A stretch of 64,000 bases of DNA from Cotesia glomerata (lineage: Eukaryota; Arthropoda; Insecta; Hymenoptera; Braconidae), in the NCBI RefSeq assembly GCF_020080835.1, contig NC_058162.1, positions 15,898,640-15,962,639 of the forward strand. Direction: 5' to 3'. The position numbers and the translations under genes are program-made. Every line of letters begins with the position of its first letter. Positions within the stretch are counted from its first letter, which is position 1. The notes below the pieces were generated by a model, which was given only the letters and a program-made list of their open reading frames with translations, was not told the DNA's origin and made no database searches. This document shows, in pieces, positions 1 to 10,918 of the stretch.

Positions 1-285
1 CGAATAATTGCTCAAATTGAAGATGATTAAATGAAATTTAAGTTAAATTAAATAGTTTTATCTACCTTTAACATCTGGAAAATTATTTCCATAAAGTATA
101 CGAAATTCAAAATTTTATAAAAATAAAACTAATTTTCGAACACCCACACCTCGTAAACTAACCGGCCGATTTTGCTCATCTTCAAACTTGATCTTGGTAT
201 TGATCCACAGGATGAGTCTAAAAGATTTCATAACGATCGGTTGAGAACTGTGGGCGCAATCCTGTTGATATGGCGTGTTATATCA

Positions 286-663
286 TATATATAGTGTACA
301 CTAGGGTGTGCCAAAATGTAACTCCCGTGGAGAACCTTTTAAAATTGGAATTTTGAGTTCCGCTTTTAACACGGGCTGTGTTTGGGCATTACCTAAGATA
401 TTTTACGGGGAGACGATGTTTTTGATTTTTTAACAGAAGCTTAGTTTGGGCGTTTCCGGTGAAAATTCAAAATTTGGCCGGAAATGCCTAATTAACTCTC
501 CTGGTAAAAATCCTATAAATTATCAAATACATCGTCTCCCCCCAAGATATCTTAGGAAATGCCCAAACATAGTCCCTGTTAAAAGCGGAACCCAAAATTC
601 CAATTTCAAAAGGTTCTCCACGGGAGTTACATTTTGGCACACCCTAGTGTACACTCTATATAA
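286..663. mobile_element. Foldback MITE with ~130-bp inverted arms
   Basis: The arms at about 290-425 and 525-660 are inverted copies of each other. Both carry the outer motif GTGTACACTAGGGTGTGCC and inner matching blocks around CGGGAGTTACATTTTGG and GGGAGACGATG. The centre is about 100 bp. No credible coding capacity is present: the 84-codon open frame at 446-700 runs through the inverted arm. The structure fits a small non-autonomous foldback element; its autonomous partner is not identifiable. Confidence 0.7.
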
Positions 664-767
664 CGACACTGAAAGAACCGTGCATTTTATGGCGTTATAG
701 AGTTGTCGTTAAATGGAGATAAGAAAAATTTGGAAAACGGTTGTTTATAATAAAATATGATTTTCGT
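664..767. other. Unassigned AT-rich spacer
   Basis: Short AT-rich stretch between the foldback element and the first copy of the dispersed repeat. Nothing recognisable is seen in it. The segment 1-285 before the foldback element is equally featureless to my reading. Confidence 0.4.
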
Positions 768-1283
768 GTAGTTTTGAGCTCTCCGAGCTCAAAAGTGTGA
801 TAGAAATTTAATAAATAAATATTTTTTGAATTTTCAAACCGCAATAATTTTTGAATAAATAGACCGATTTTCACAGGGTTGGCGGCATTCTACGCAGTTT
901 TTTGAATTCTATAATATATTTTCAAACGCAAATTGATCAGACTGGAAATTTTTGTGTAATTCGAAAAAAACACTTTTTTTCGATTTCTTCCGTCAACGAT
1001 AACTCACGAACGAATCAGCCGATTTTGACCGACTTGGTGGCGATTGACGTGGATTTTTTATGTTAAGGGCTGATTAGTTTTTAGAATTGATTAGTCTAGC
1101 CGTTTGAAAGGTAATAAAAAAAACGACATTTGAAAAATTTTTTTTCGCAGTTTTTTTAAGATTTCTCAAAATCTATCGGTCCGAATCGGTCCAACTTGTA
1201 TCCAAAATCCAAGTTTAGTCGAGTCCTTTCGAATGGCACCAACCGCGATCAAATCGGCCAAGCCGTTCAAAAGTTATGAGAGG

Positions 1284-1374
<91 letters not shown>

Positions 1375-1516
1375 CATCGCAGGAATAGTCAGGGAAGCTT
1401 CCTAGGACCTGAAAACATCGAGATCTGATGAAAATTCGATTTTCGAAGAACGGGGTAAAAACAATAACTTCCCAATTTTTGAAAATTTTCAATTTTCTTA
1501 GAGGGAAGTTAAAAAT
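768..1516 (-). repeat. Dispersed repeat HR, copy 1, with empty (ACAT)n(AC)n array
   Basis: This copy has the marks of a family present about ten times in the window. They are palindromic GAGCTC-flanked motifs near 775-800, a block reading CGAACGAATCAGCCGATTTTG, the phrase AAGCCGTTCAAAAGTTATGAG before the array, an (ACAT)n then (AC)n array at 1286-1368, and a distal end around GATCTGATGAAAA finishing at AGGGAAGTTAAAA. No retrotransposon sits in this array, so it is the empty form of the targets filled elsewhere. The family looks non-autonomous; its mobilising enzyme is unknown. Confidence 0.7.
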
Positions 1517-1524
1517 AATTTACG

Positions 1525-1765
1525 GGAGCTATGGCTTCAGGGTCTAAAATTTTGGTAAATTACTAAAAAAATAATAATCTCTCGAAGAGCTCAAAAGCAT
1601 AGAAAAGCTGTCTCTTTAAGTTCAGAGAGCTCAAAATAACACACAAATTGTATTTTTGAGGTCGGAGAGCTCAAAAAAATCATTAGTGCAATTTTAAGTA
1701 CCTAGGTATGCAATTAGCGGAAAGTTGCACGGATGGCCTTCAGGGTCTACCGTTTTTCTAATTTT
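1525..1765 (+). repeat. Fragment of dispersed repeat HR (other end)
   Basis: Contains the GAGCTC-type motifs of HR and ends with GCGGAAAGTTGCACGG, then GGCCTTCAGGGTCTACCG and a T-rich tail. This matches the terminus seen at 13975-14018 and 60690-60740. It lies in the opposite orientation to copy 1. Confidence 0.6.
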
Positions 1766-1989
1766 TTTTTTTTATAAAGAGGTGTACAAATTTATTTGTA
1801 CAATTTTTTTGTTGAATATTTCATGAAAAGTCATAAATTTTATATTAACATTATTATATCGGGACTTAGATTGACTTGGGTGTAAAATTTACATAAAAAA
1901 TAAAACAATCTATTTAATTTAATTTTTCCCTGTATGACGTTTAGAAAACCTAACGATAAAAAATCAAATTTCTAAAAGTTGATTAACTC

Positions 1990-2595
1990 ATTACGAAATT
2001 TGAAATCAATTAACACCTATATTGCTGAATAGATTTTTTAATTGTTAATTAACAATTTTTTTAAACAAATAAAAAAATTAAAAAAAAAAAAGTTCTCCAT
2101 AAGATAGGATATCTTCACAATTGATAAAATTTTGAATCGTTTAATATCTACATTGTGGAAAAAAATTTTTAATTGTTAACTAACTATTTTTTTAAACAAA
2201 TAGAAAGATAGGAAAATTTTCTTAAAAAAGTTTTATCCACACGATAGGATATCTTCACGATTCATGAAATTCTAAATCGTTTGATACCTACACTGTGAAA
2301 ACAAAATTTTAATTGTTAACTAACTATTTTTTTAAACAAATAGAAAAATTAAAAAAAAAAAACGGTCTCCACACGATAGGATATCTTTACGATTTATGAA
2401 ATTCTGAATCGTTTGATGCCTTCATTGTCGATTTGATTTTTTAAAAGTTTAACTTATTTTATTATAAAAAAAAAAATTAGTTAACATTTTAAAAATCGAT
2501 CTTTTGTCGATAGGTTTTCTGGACGAATCATGAAATTTGCAATCGATTGATACCTATATTATGGGATCGATTTTTTTAAAGTTAATTAAGACAGA
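1990..2595. repeat. Tandem repeat, ~130-140 bp unit, about five copies
   Basis: A unit containing a variant of AATCGTTTGATACCTA, then ATTGTTAACTAAC, a poly-A stretch and GATAGGATATCTTCACGA recurs. The first motif starts near 2004, 2134, 2275, 2407 and 2541. Copies differ by point changes and small indels, so the array is not recent. Confidence 0.7.
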
Positions 2596-3299
2596 AAAAA
2601 ACAAAAAGTTACAAAATAGAAATAACTCCGAGTTTCTGAGCGGCCGCTTACTATTGTTATTATTTGCCTCAAATTATAATTATTTCCCCCATTTTTATCC
2701 GACAACGGTTTGAGGGGAATGGCGCACGTGCACTGTCTCGGATCGGGGATCAGACATCGAGTCCCCGTAGAGATCATATTTTTTTAAACTTGTAAACTAA
2801 ATTTTCGCACTAAAAAAATTTTTTTTTCAAAATTTTTTTTTTTCATATCGATTCTCTGTTGCAGGGAAAATTTTAATATGAAAAAAAAATAATTTTTTTC
2901 TAATTCTAACTATTTTTTAATGCAGAAATTCAAAAAACTAAAAATTATTCAAATAAATTCAAAAAAATTTTTTTGAGCTTAGCTGATTTTTTTGCTTATA
3001 GAAGACAAAAAAAGCTATAATTAAAAAAAAATGTAAATCAATTGATTTTTCACGGAGTTACAGCTATTTGTTTATGAGCGCTTGAGCGGAACCGCGTTTT
3101 TTTTTTTATTAAAAAATCAATATTTCGTAAACTATTGGTCGTAGAGATATCAAGTTTGGCTTATTTTGTTTGTAATTTAATTCTCTAAATTTCATTCACT
3201 GCATGTCTCGACTACTTTTGCGTAGTTTCTGAGATATTTTTATTTATATAAAAAATAAAACAATCTATTTAATTTAATTTTTCCCTCTACGACGGTTAT
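2596..3299. other. AT-rich stretch without recognisable feature
   Basis: Long runs of A and T with one GC-richer patch at about 2636-2770. I see no gene, RNA gene or clear repeat boundary. Open frames on both strands are short and unlike any family I know. Confidence 0.4.
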
Positions 3300-3794
3300 G
3301 CATCGGGCATGCGCCGAACGATTACGAGCATATTGCTTACAGCTGTCATAAAGTTACTAAATGCAAAATGTAAACATGAAATTTATTTTTTAAGATACAT
3401 CCATCTGTGTTGGGATAATAATTGTAAGTTATTTTTTATATATTTTTAATTTTTGTAGAATTCGAGCTACGTTGGTCTTTTTTTTATCAATCGCTTCATT
3501 ATTTTTTAATAATATCATAAAAATAAATACGGCGTTGACAGTTCAAGGTCACCACAACTGCTTATCGTTGATATAAATAATTCTGTCAATGTTATATATT
3601 TTTTTATTTCAAAATATAAAAGCAATTTTTTAATTATTTTTAGCATTCATTTTTTTATATTCAATAATTATTTATATTTTTTATTTAATTTAGAAAATTT
3701 TCACGTGCTAGGGACTTTTTTAGTACCCGGACTGGCCACCAGGCGGCGCCATTTTACTTTTAAAAAAAGTGGGGGGTACCCTCCTAAAATGGCC
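3300..3794 (+). mobile_element. Diverged end of an older relative of the TTAA element
   Basis: Positions 3717-3794 read TTTAGTACC, a GGCGGCGCC block, AAAGTGGGGGG and finally AATGGCC before TTAA. The same order of motifs, more diverged, forms the outward right end of the large element at about 21660-21734. The upstream part to about 3300 shares a weaker layout with the right arm, including TTGTAAGTTATTTTT. I infer the terminal region of an older paralogous element pointing outward into the TTAA at 3795-3798. No opposite end is visible upstream. Confidence 0.5.
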
Positions 3795-3798
3795 TTAA

Positions 3799-4885
3799 GG
3801 CCATTCTCTAAGGGGGGCCCCCCACTTTTTAAAGAATATGTGGCGCCGCCTGGCGGCCGAAATAGGTACTAAAAAAAGTTTGAATTTTCGAGAGATTAAA
3901 ATTCAAATGAAACAGGTATAAATAATGTAATTGTTTATTTTTATGCTTCCGTATGAATTAGAAAAATTTATATTACAATTTAAAACATGTTTTACACCGG
4001 AAAACATCATAAATATGAATTAAAAATATAACGTTCTTATTGACTGTGAAATGTCATTTTCCGTGTTTCACGCCAATAATTAATTGTAAAATAATTAGGG
4101 AATAAGGTGTAAAAAATTAAACGTAATTCATATTATAAAAGCATAGAGAATAAGTAAAAAATAACTTACAAGCATAAATTCTTCATATGTAGCCAAAATA
4201 TCGTAAAAAAGTTTTCACAACACAGTTTGACGTTTGTAAACAACCGACATATTGTGTTTACAAAGCGAACGTGAAACACATGAACGTTGTCGCGGGAAAA
4301 TTAAATAGCAACTTCACACTATTGCAAGAGAATAAAATAAATCATAGAATTCATGTAAAATTTCTAAGTGTAAGTGTGCAGGAAATTTTTTATCATAAAA
4401 TGAGGAGTGTCTGGATCGACTCAAAATGGCCTGAAACGAATAAATAACTTAACTCTCAGGAGTACTTTTTTATTTTGGTCAACGCCTGCGCTGGGTCAGC
4501 TGATAGAAAATTTTCTAAGTGTGGGTGTGCGGGGAATTTTTATCATCAAATAAGGAGCGTCTGAATCGACTCAAAATGACCTGAAACGGATAAATAACTT
4601 GACTCTCAGGAGTACTTTTTGGTCAACGCCTGCGCCGGGTAAGTTAGTGAACAATTTTCTAAGTGTGTGTGCGCGGGGAATTTTTTATCCTCAAATAAGG
4701 AGCATCTGAATCGACTCAAAATGACCTGAAACGGATAAATAACGACTTTCAGGAGTACTTCTTTCTTTTGCTAAACGCCTGCGCTGGGTCAGCTGATAGG
4801 AAATTTCTAAGTGTGTTTGTGCGGGGAAGTTTTATCATCAAACGAGGAGTGTTTGGATCCACTCGAAATGGCTTGAACCAGATAA
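3799..4885 (+). repeat. Left inverted end with four ~145-bp iterons
   Basis: The outer 570 bp mirror 21165-21734 almost base for base. Within 4366-4885 a 142-149 bp unit recurs four times. Each copy has TTCTAAGTGTG, a GCGGGGAA core, GACTCAAAATG, a CTCAGGAGTACTTTTT block and GCCTGCGC(T/C)GGGT. Unit starts are near 4366, 4511, 4653 and 4804. Subterminal iterons commonly act as transposase binding sites; that role is inferred here. Confidence 0.8.
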
Positions 4886-5497
4886 ATAAATCAGAAGAAA
4901 TACGTAACAAACTAAAGCAAAATGCTCAAGTTTATACATTTATCGGTCACTCTCAGAAATCCAAGGGGTTTGATGATTAGGAAGTGTTATAGTCAGCAGA
5001 GAAACTTACCCTTCGTAGAAGATGGACAATATTTTCGTAAAAATGACATTGCAACAAATAAAGAAGAAGTATTCACGACTGAACAAAAACCAAACCCAGG
5101 AAATGAAGTAAGGCAAGATATTGAACCTGGACCTTAAACATGCGCCATCCGATGATTCCTTGCTAGAGTCTAATATGGAATGTTCCTCTCGCAAAATAAT
5201 AATACAATAATAAAATAATGTTTAATAATATATAAGTTAATTTTTATATATTTCAACAACATAGTGAACATTACAAACAAATTTAGAATTAATTAGAAAT
5301 CAAATTTATTTTGTATTATAAAAGTAAAAGTTCCCACCACCGGAGTTGTAATTGACAGTCGGTTGTAAATTTTTAGTGTTTTGTCAAAATTTTGATAAAG
5401 TTGGTATATTCTATTCCGGAACCTTTTTTGTCGGCCGGAATTCTTTCCCCGTTTTACCGGTTTGTTCCCTGTAATTTTTATTTTCTTCTATTATTAA
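4886..5497. other. Region inside the TTAA element, no supported gene
   Basis: Open frames of about 70 codons exist at 4922-5137 (plus) and 5006-5194 (minus), but neither resembles a known family and neither has a convincing start. The stretch 4885-5140 is less AT-rich and could be a decayed exon. The part next to 5497 would hold the 3' untranslated region of the minus-strand gene. Confidence 0.35.
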
Positions 5498-6910
5498 TTA
5501 TTCTATTTTTACGAGTAAATATGTATAGAAGTAATTGTCATGTACTATTGTAACTTTAGAGTTACTACCTCGAGCTGTGAAACCAGGTGGGTGTTCAGGT
5601 CCACTATAACTCTGCGAGCTTACAGCGCCTCTTACGCTGTTAGAATTATTGCTGGAAACAGGGGTACTGACAGAATTTCCTGATCCGTCAACAGTTGGGA
5701 AACTCCCAGCGCCATTTATGCCGCCAGAGTTACTGCTTGGAGCAGTGACACCGGGTGAGTTGCTTGGTCCGCTAACAATACTCTGTGAGTTGACTGCGCC
5801 CCTTATGTTGGTAGAATTATTTGTTAAAGTAGGGGTACTATCAGAATCTCCTGGTCCGTCAATAGTTTGGAGACTGCCAGCGCCATTTACGCTGTCATAA
5901 TTATTGTTTGGAGCAGTGAAACTAGGTGGGTTGTCTGTTCCGCTAACAACACTTTGAGAGTTTACAGCGCCCCTTACACTGTCATAATTATTGGTTGGAG
6001 CAGTGAAACCAGGTGAGTGGCCTGGACCGAAACCATAAAGGTTGCTTGGAACGCTGAAACTATGAGGGTTGCCTGGAACGCTGAAACCATAAAGGTTGCT
6101 TGGAACGCCGAAACCGTGAGGGTTAGGTAGAACGCCAAAACTGTAAGAGTCCCCTGAAACGCCGAAGCCGTAAGGGTTGCTTGAAACGCCGAAACCGTGA
6201 GAGTTGCTTGGAACGCCGAAGCCGTGAGAGTAGCTTGAACCGCTGAAGCCGTGAGAGTTGCTTGGAACGCCGAAGCCGTGAGGGTTAGCTGAAATGTTGA
6301 AACTATGAAAGGTGTCTTGAGCGCCGAATTCAGGTGTATTATGAACTTCAGTTATTTCGCCAGAGTTATTGCTTGAACTATTGACTTTACTGAGGTCCAC
6401 TGGACTGTCAATGTCCTGAGCATTACTTGAAGAACTAGTATCGCCAAAATTATTGCCATGATTGCGCAGATTGATGTTTTCAACGGATGAAATCCTCAGG
6501 TTCTTCAAATTTTGCTGATTCTGCAAATGTTTGTTTAAAGCTTCTTCAATCTCTTGACGGGTAGCCGGATTGGTTCGCGGTTGTTGGTTCTGAGTGAAGC
6601 CTGGAATTTTACTTTCCTCGTAGATGCCTTAAACAAAAAATTATGTAACATTAATTTTAAGTTGCACTGGCACACATAATATTAATAATATTTTGATACA
6701 TCATGACAAATTGACAGAGATTTTCATTTTATATTTATACAGACTTTTAAGTAAATTAGTTTAAGAAAAAGATTGAGACGTATTTTAATAGAGAAATTTA
6801 TATATTATCTAATTACCATTTTCTTGCTCCGTATCGCCCAACAAAAAATCCTCTTCATCCGTTGACATCAGTAAATCTTCCTCATTAAAATTATAAATAT
6901 CGTTTGACAT
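5498..6910 (-). CDS. Two-exon gene for a Ser/Asn/Gly-rich repeat protein (407 aa)
   Basis: Exon 1 is 6817-6910 (ATG at 6910) and ends AATG followed by the donor GTAATT. Exon 2 is 5498-6627, preceded by TTTAAG. Joining them restores a Gly codon and keeps one frame, giving 407 residues. The N-terminus is acidic (MSNDIYNFNEEDLL). The middle has about ten degenerate copies of a 10-residue unit like SNSHGFGVP. The C-terminal part has longer repeats of about 40 residues built on RGAVNSQS, PPSFTAP and NNNYDSV. No signal peptide, membrane segment or catalytic motif is visible. It lies inside the TTAA element, divergent from the transposase gene, and its frame is intact while the transposase frame is broken. 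The function is unknown: a DNA-binding or condensate-forming accessory protein or captured cargo are possibilities. Confidence 0.65.
6628..6816 (-). other. Intron of the repeat-protein gene
   Basis: 189 bp, starting GTAATT and ending TTTAAG on the minus strand, phase 1. The frame continues across it only if it is removed, which is the main support for the two-exon model. Confidence 0.65.
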
Positions 6911-7394
6911 GCTAAATAATTAAATATCACTCAATTATAGGAATTAAATTAATTAAATTAAATATAAATTATCACTCATAGACACTTATTTTAATTTTAA
7001 TCTCCTTTATCCTTTAACACTTTTTCAAACTTTACTGTTTATTATTTTTTGTTACTATGACACCAGTAAAAAATTTTCGATATTCACTTTTTTAAAATTC
7101 TATAGTTAACTTAACAGTTGCAAATTTTCATGTAAATTCACTTCTATTTGTACGTACAAATTGTAGATTTTGAAATAATAAATTTGTTATTAATATAGTT
7201 ATATTTATATATCTTTACCGACTGCTCATGTAATAAATTCGAAACCTATATTTTATTTACTTTTTCTTTCATTTGTTTATTTGTTATTGATATCATCATT
7301 ATTATTATTGTGATAATTCAATTTGATATTACGTTAGTAATATTTCAAACCTATTATTATTAATTTTTTTATATTTATTAAATAAAAATTGACC
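6911..7394. promoter_or_regulatory. Divergent intergenic region of the TTAA element
   Basis: 484 bp lie between the ATG of the minus-strand gene (6910) and the ATG of the plus-strand gene (7395, context GACCATGG). It is very AT-rich, and no certain TATA or initiator can be assigned. Its position implies that it drives both genes. Confidence 0.45.
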
Positions 7395-7717
7395 ATGGAT
7401 GACAAAAAAGTAAAGTTATCATATGCAAAAAATCGACAGCCCTACCGTAAGCGCAGTACTAAAAAAAGGATGAAAATGTACGTATATTTATATATTATTG
7501 TAAATTGTAAATTATAGTCTTTCTGATACGTTATTTTATGACTTCCCTTAAAAAATTTTTATAATCTGTCTTGATACGGTAAGATACATCTGTATTTGTG
7601 TATTTACTTTAGTTGTGTATTTACTTTATTCAAGGTCGCTTTAAAATCAAATGTTATTATTTATTACAGTAACATAAAATTAATTAACACGTACGGTTAC
7701 ATATTTTATACATTTTT

Positions 7718-7917
7718 AACTTCCCGCTAAGAAAATCGAAGATTTTCGAAAAATCGGTAAGTTATTGTTTTTACCGTTTTGCAAAAATCGAGTTTTCAAC
7801 AGATCTCGACGTTTTGAGGCCTTAAAAATCTTCCCTGACCCTTCCCGCGATGGTGTCTGTATGTCTGTATGTATGTATGTATGTATGTATGTATGTGTGT
7901 GTGTGTGTGTGTGTGTG
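7718..7917 (+). repeat. HR repeat, left half, split by LINE copy A
   Basis: Starts TTAACTTCCCGCTAAG and passes through ATCTCGACGTTTTGAGG and CCCGCGATGGTGTCTG. It ends in (GTAT)n(GT)n that abuts the A-tail of copy A. The other half continues at 12596. It lies within the first intron of the transposase gene. Confidence 0.7.
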
Positions 7918-8133
7918 TTTTTTATAGAGGAGATAAAATACATTTACGTATACCAGGACGAGATGTCTGTCCTGGTTATGTCGGACTCGGAAGTCAATAT
8001 TATTGACAACAATACCGACTAAACATCCTCCTCTCTTCTTTCCCTATAGACGTTACAGGGAAGACTGGATCGGAACCGCGTTAGCATTACTTCAATCCAG
8101 TCCGTGCTGCGTCTTGCGACGCCTACTTCTTGA

Positions 8134-10918
8134 TTACTGGTTACAGATCCCTTTCTGTGGTTTTCGTTTTAGAACGCGCTGCGCGTAGGCTGCGACAGCT
8201 GACCAGTTATCTTCTGTTTTAAGCATATAGGTTACTGAGCTTTCCGGAGAAAGCGTGGTGCCTATAATTTCTTCTGTGCTGCTTCTGTAGTCCTTCCACC
8301 GTACACACTTGAAGAAAGTGTGTTCGGCGTCGTCGATTTTGTCCGGGCAGTATTTGCACATCGGCGTGTCCTGTAGCCCCATCCTTCCTTTTAGCGTCAT
8401 GGGTTTCACCCTTTTGAACGCAAGTAAGTCGATAGGTGCGGCTCCCGCTATGACCAATATAGCCGCTTCGGAAACCGTACGGTAGGCACAGGCTACTCTG
8501 AGAGCACCCGCCGCTGCACCGCCTGCCATTTTACGCCGGTATGTCTTCTGCTTCAGGATGTGAGCCCATATCTCCGCTCCGTAAAGCAGTACAGAGTGGA
8601 CTACCTCAAGCAGGACTCTCCTCTTTTTGGTTCTTGGTCCCGTAGTGTTCGTCATAATTCTTGCTAGGCCAGACACCGTCTTGCTGGCCTTCTGGCATGC
8701 AATATCGAGGTGTTCGCGGAAAGACAGTTTCTCGTCTATCGTTACCCCCAGATAGCGCAGGGCCCTTGTTGACGTTAATGTTGTTCCTCCCATGTCCACA
8801 GCGAATGGTTTTGGGAACCATTTTTGACGAGTCAGAACAACCATCTCGGTTTTGTGCTTGGCGAGTTTCAGGTGGTGTTTATCGAGCCAAGTCTCGACGG
8901 CATCAATGGTTTCCCGAACTAATAGTTCGGCCTCCTCTACGCTGTTTACTATTATCGTGGCTGCGACGTCGTCTGCAAAGCCCGTTAGTTCCACCTGCTT
9001 TGGCAACGGGATTTCAAGAAGCTCGTCGTAGTCCGCGTTCCATAGATCAGGCACCATTATTGAGCCTTGCGGCACGCCAGCCGTTATGGCGTATTCTTGT
9101 GGGCCTTCCGTGGTTTCTGCTATTAGCTTTCTTTCATCCAGGTAGTTGTCGACTAGTGCCAGATTCTCTGGCTCCACTTCAAACTTGTGCTCCAGGGCGT
9201 CCAAAATATCTCCCCAATTTGCGCTGTTAAAGGCGTTTTTTATGTCTAGTGTGAGGACAAGACACACCTTGCGGGCTTTGAGGCTACCAGTCCATGCTTC
9301 TCTCGCTGTTCCTACGACTTTTTGAATTGCGCCGATTGTTGACCGTCCTTTCCGGAAGCCGTGTTGGTTTGCGGAAAAGCCTCCAGCACGATCGATGTCG
9401 TTTCGTAGTCTTCCCTGTATAAGCTCTTCGAGCAATTTCCCAGCAATGTCCAGCATGCAAAGTGGTCTGAACGACGAAGGTGTTACAGGGCCACCTTTGC
9501 CTTTATCTAGCAGAACTAATCTCTGCCGCTTCCAGACCGCGGGAAACGTGCCAGTTGCCAAGCATGCGTTGTAGGTGTTCAGGAGTATGTCTGGGTGTTC
9601 CAGGGCTACAGTCTTGATCACTAATGCTGGGATGCCATCAGGACCTGGTGCCTTTCCTGTCTTGAGGCTCTTCGCTGCATCCTGTAACTCCTTGGTTGTG
9701 AAAAAAGTTACATTGTTTTCACATACTGTCTTCTTTCCCTTGGTTAGTGTTTGGGGAACAACTCCGCTACGATGCTGCTCATTAAGGCAGGTGGTTTCGG
9801 CGCTTCTGGTGAAGCCTTTCCAAGTCGTTTGGTAACAATTTGGTAGGCTTTACCCCAGATGTCTTTATCAAGGTCGTTACAGATCTCTTGCCACAGTTTC
9901 GCTTTGCTTGCTTTGATTGCACGGTTTAAGTTCTTTTTAGCCTGCTTATACTCGCTCGAAAGTAGATCTTGATTGGGAGAGCGTTTCGCAGCTCTCGTTG
10001 CTAGCCGACGTAGTTGGTGGCATTTTTCCGGAGTTCTGCTATGTCTGGTGACCACCAATACGCCGGCCTGTGGAAACTCCGATTTTTCAGCCGCGGCATA
10101 GAAGCGTCACATGCGGCAGCAATCTCCTTCATCGTGTTTAGCACTGCCTTTTCCGTCTCGCTGCCGGTATCTGGAGTCGGATTGTTCGGAAGAATAGTCC
10201 AGCTTCTTGCAAGTGAAGCTCGCAGTGCCTCCGAATCAAGCCTCCTGACATTCCACTTCCGCTTAGAAAAGTCGCGTTGTGAAACCGGGGCAAGTTCCAG
10301 TCCAACTTTGAATGTCACGAATTGGTGATCACTGCCGCTGTATTCTTCGGATACAGTCCAGTCTTCGATCATGTTGGCCGTCCTTGGAGTCGCCAACGAA
10401 ATGTCGAGGATGGATTCCTGGTATCCTGGTCTTCTAAAGGTCGTGGTGCTCCCGGTATTCAGCACTATGAGGTCGAGCTTAGCCGCGACGTCGGCGACCT
10501 CGTTGCCTCTGGTGTCAGAGAAAGCAGCACCCCACTCGGCCGATTTAGCGTTGAAGTCTCCGGCTACGATGACTTCGCCGTCGAACTTAGTAATCGCATC
10601 TTCTATACTTGCCAGTTTCTGTCGGAACACACTAATCCCTTCGTTCGGTGAGAGATAGACGCTCATGAAGTAGGTTGTGGGGGTTTGAATCCAGACAAAA
10701 CCTGCTCCACTTCCGCTGTTGTTGGCAGTAACGTTCTTTGTGTTTACAATCCAAATTGCTGCCGTACCAGTTTTGTCTGTGAACCATGTTTTGCCTTCGA
10801 TGTTCAGGTATTGCTCGCAGATAAAGCAGACGTCAATCTTGTCTTCGAAGACACGTTGGCGCAGCAGGTTTTGCGCTAAGGCGCACCTATTCAGGTTGCC
10901 TTGTAGTATGCGTGTCAT
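8134..10918 (-). pseudogene. LINE A ORF2: endonuclease and reverse transcriptase, frameshifted
   Basis: Starts at ATG 10918, inside an ATGA that also ends ORF1. The N-terminal AP-like endonuclease has GNLNRC, VAGDFNAKS and GSDHQF. The reverse transcriptase follows with GKAPGPDGIP, FRPLCMLD, QHGFRKGRST, LDIKNAFNSANW and the catalytic FADD. The C-terminal zinc knuckle is MCKYCPDKIDDAEHTFFKC. Frame changes lie near 10024 (short A run) and near 9747 (C run). Relative to copies C and D about 100 residues are missing between the thumb region and the zinc knuckle, near 8405. Not functional as read. Confidence 0.8.

Noticed and set aside
446..700. 84-codon frame near the left edge
   Set aside because: Lies in the loop and arm of the foldback MITE.
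1274..1492. Open frames coding for Cys-Val, His-Thr or Tyr-Ile repeats (also at 7716, 12300, 13541, 38131, 44222, 54200, 61720)
   Set aside because: They are translations of (AC)n, (TG)n and (ACAT)n arrays with HR flanks; no gene is implied.
4366..4885. Possible CRISPR-like array because of regular repeats
   Set aside because: Units of ~145 bp with related rather than unique spacers, in a eukaryotic transposon end; not CRISPR.
4922..5137. 71-codon frame inside the TTAA element
   Set aside because: No recognisable family, no splice support; noted only as a possible exon remnant.
8661..9230. Long plus-strand frames within LINE A (8661-9230, 10719-11315, 11092-11700) and similar antisense frames in B to E
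   Set aside because: Shadow frames opposite well-supported retrotransposon ORFs.
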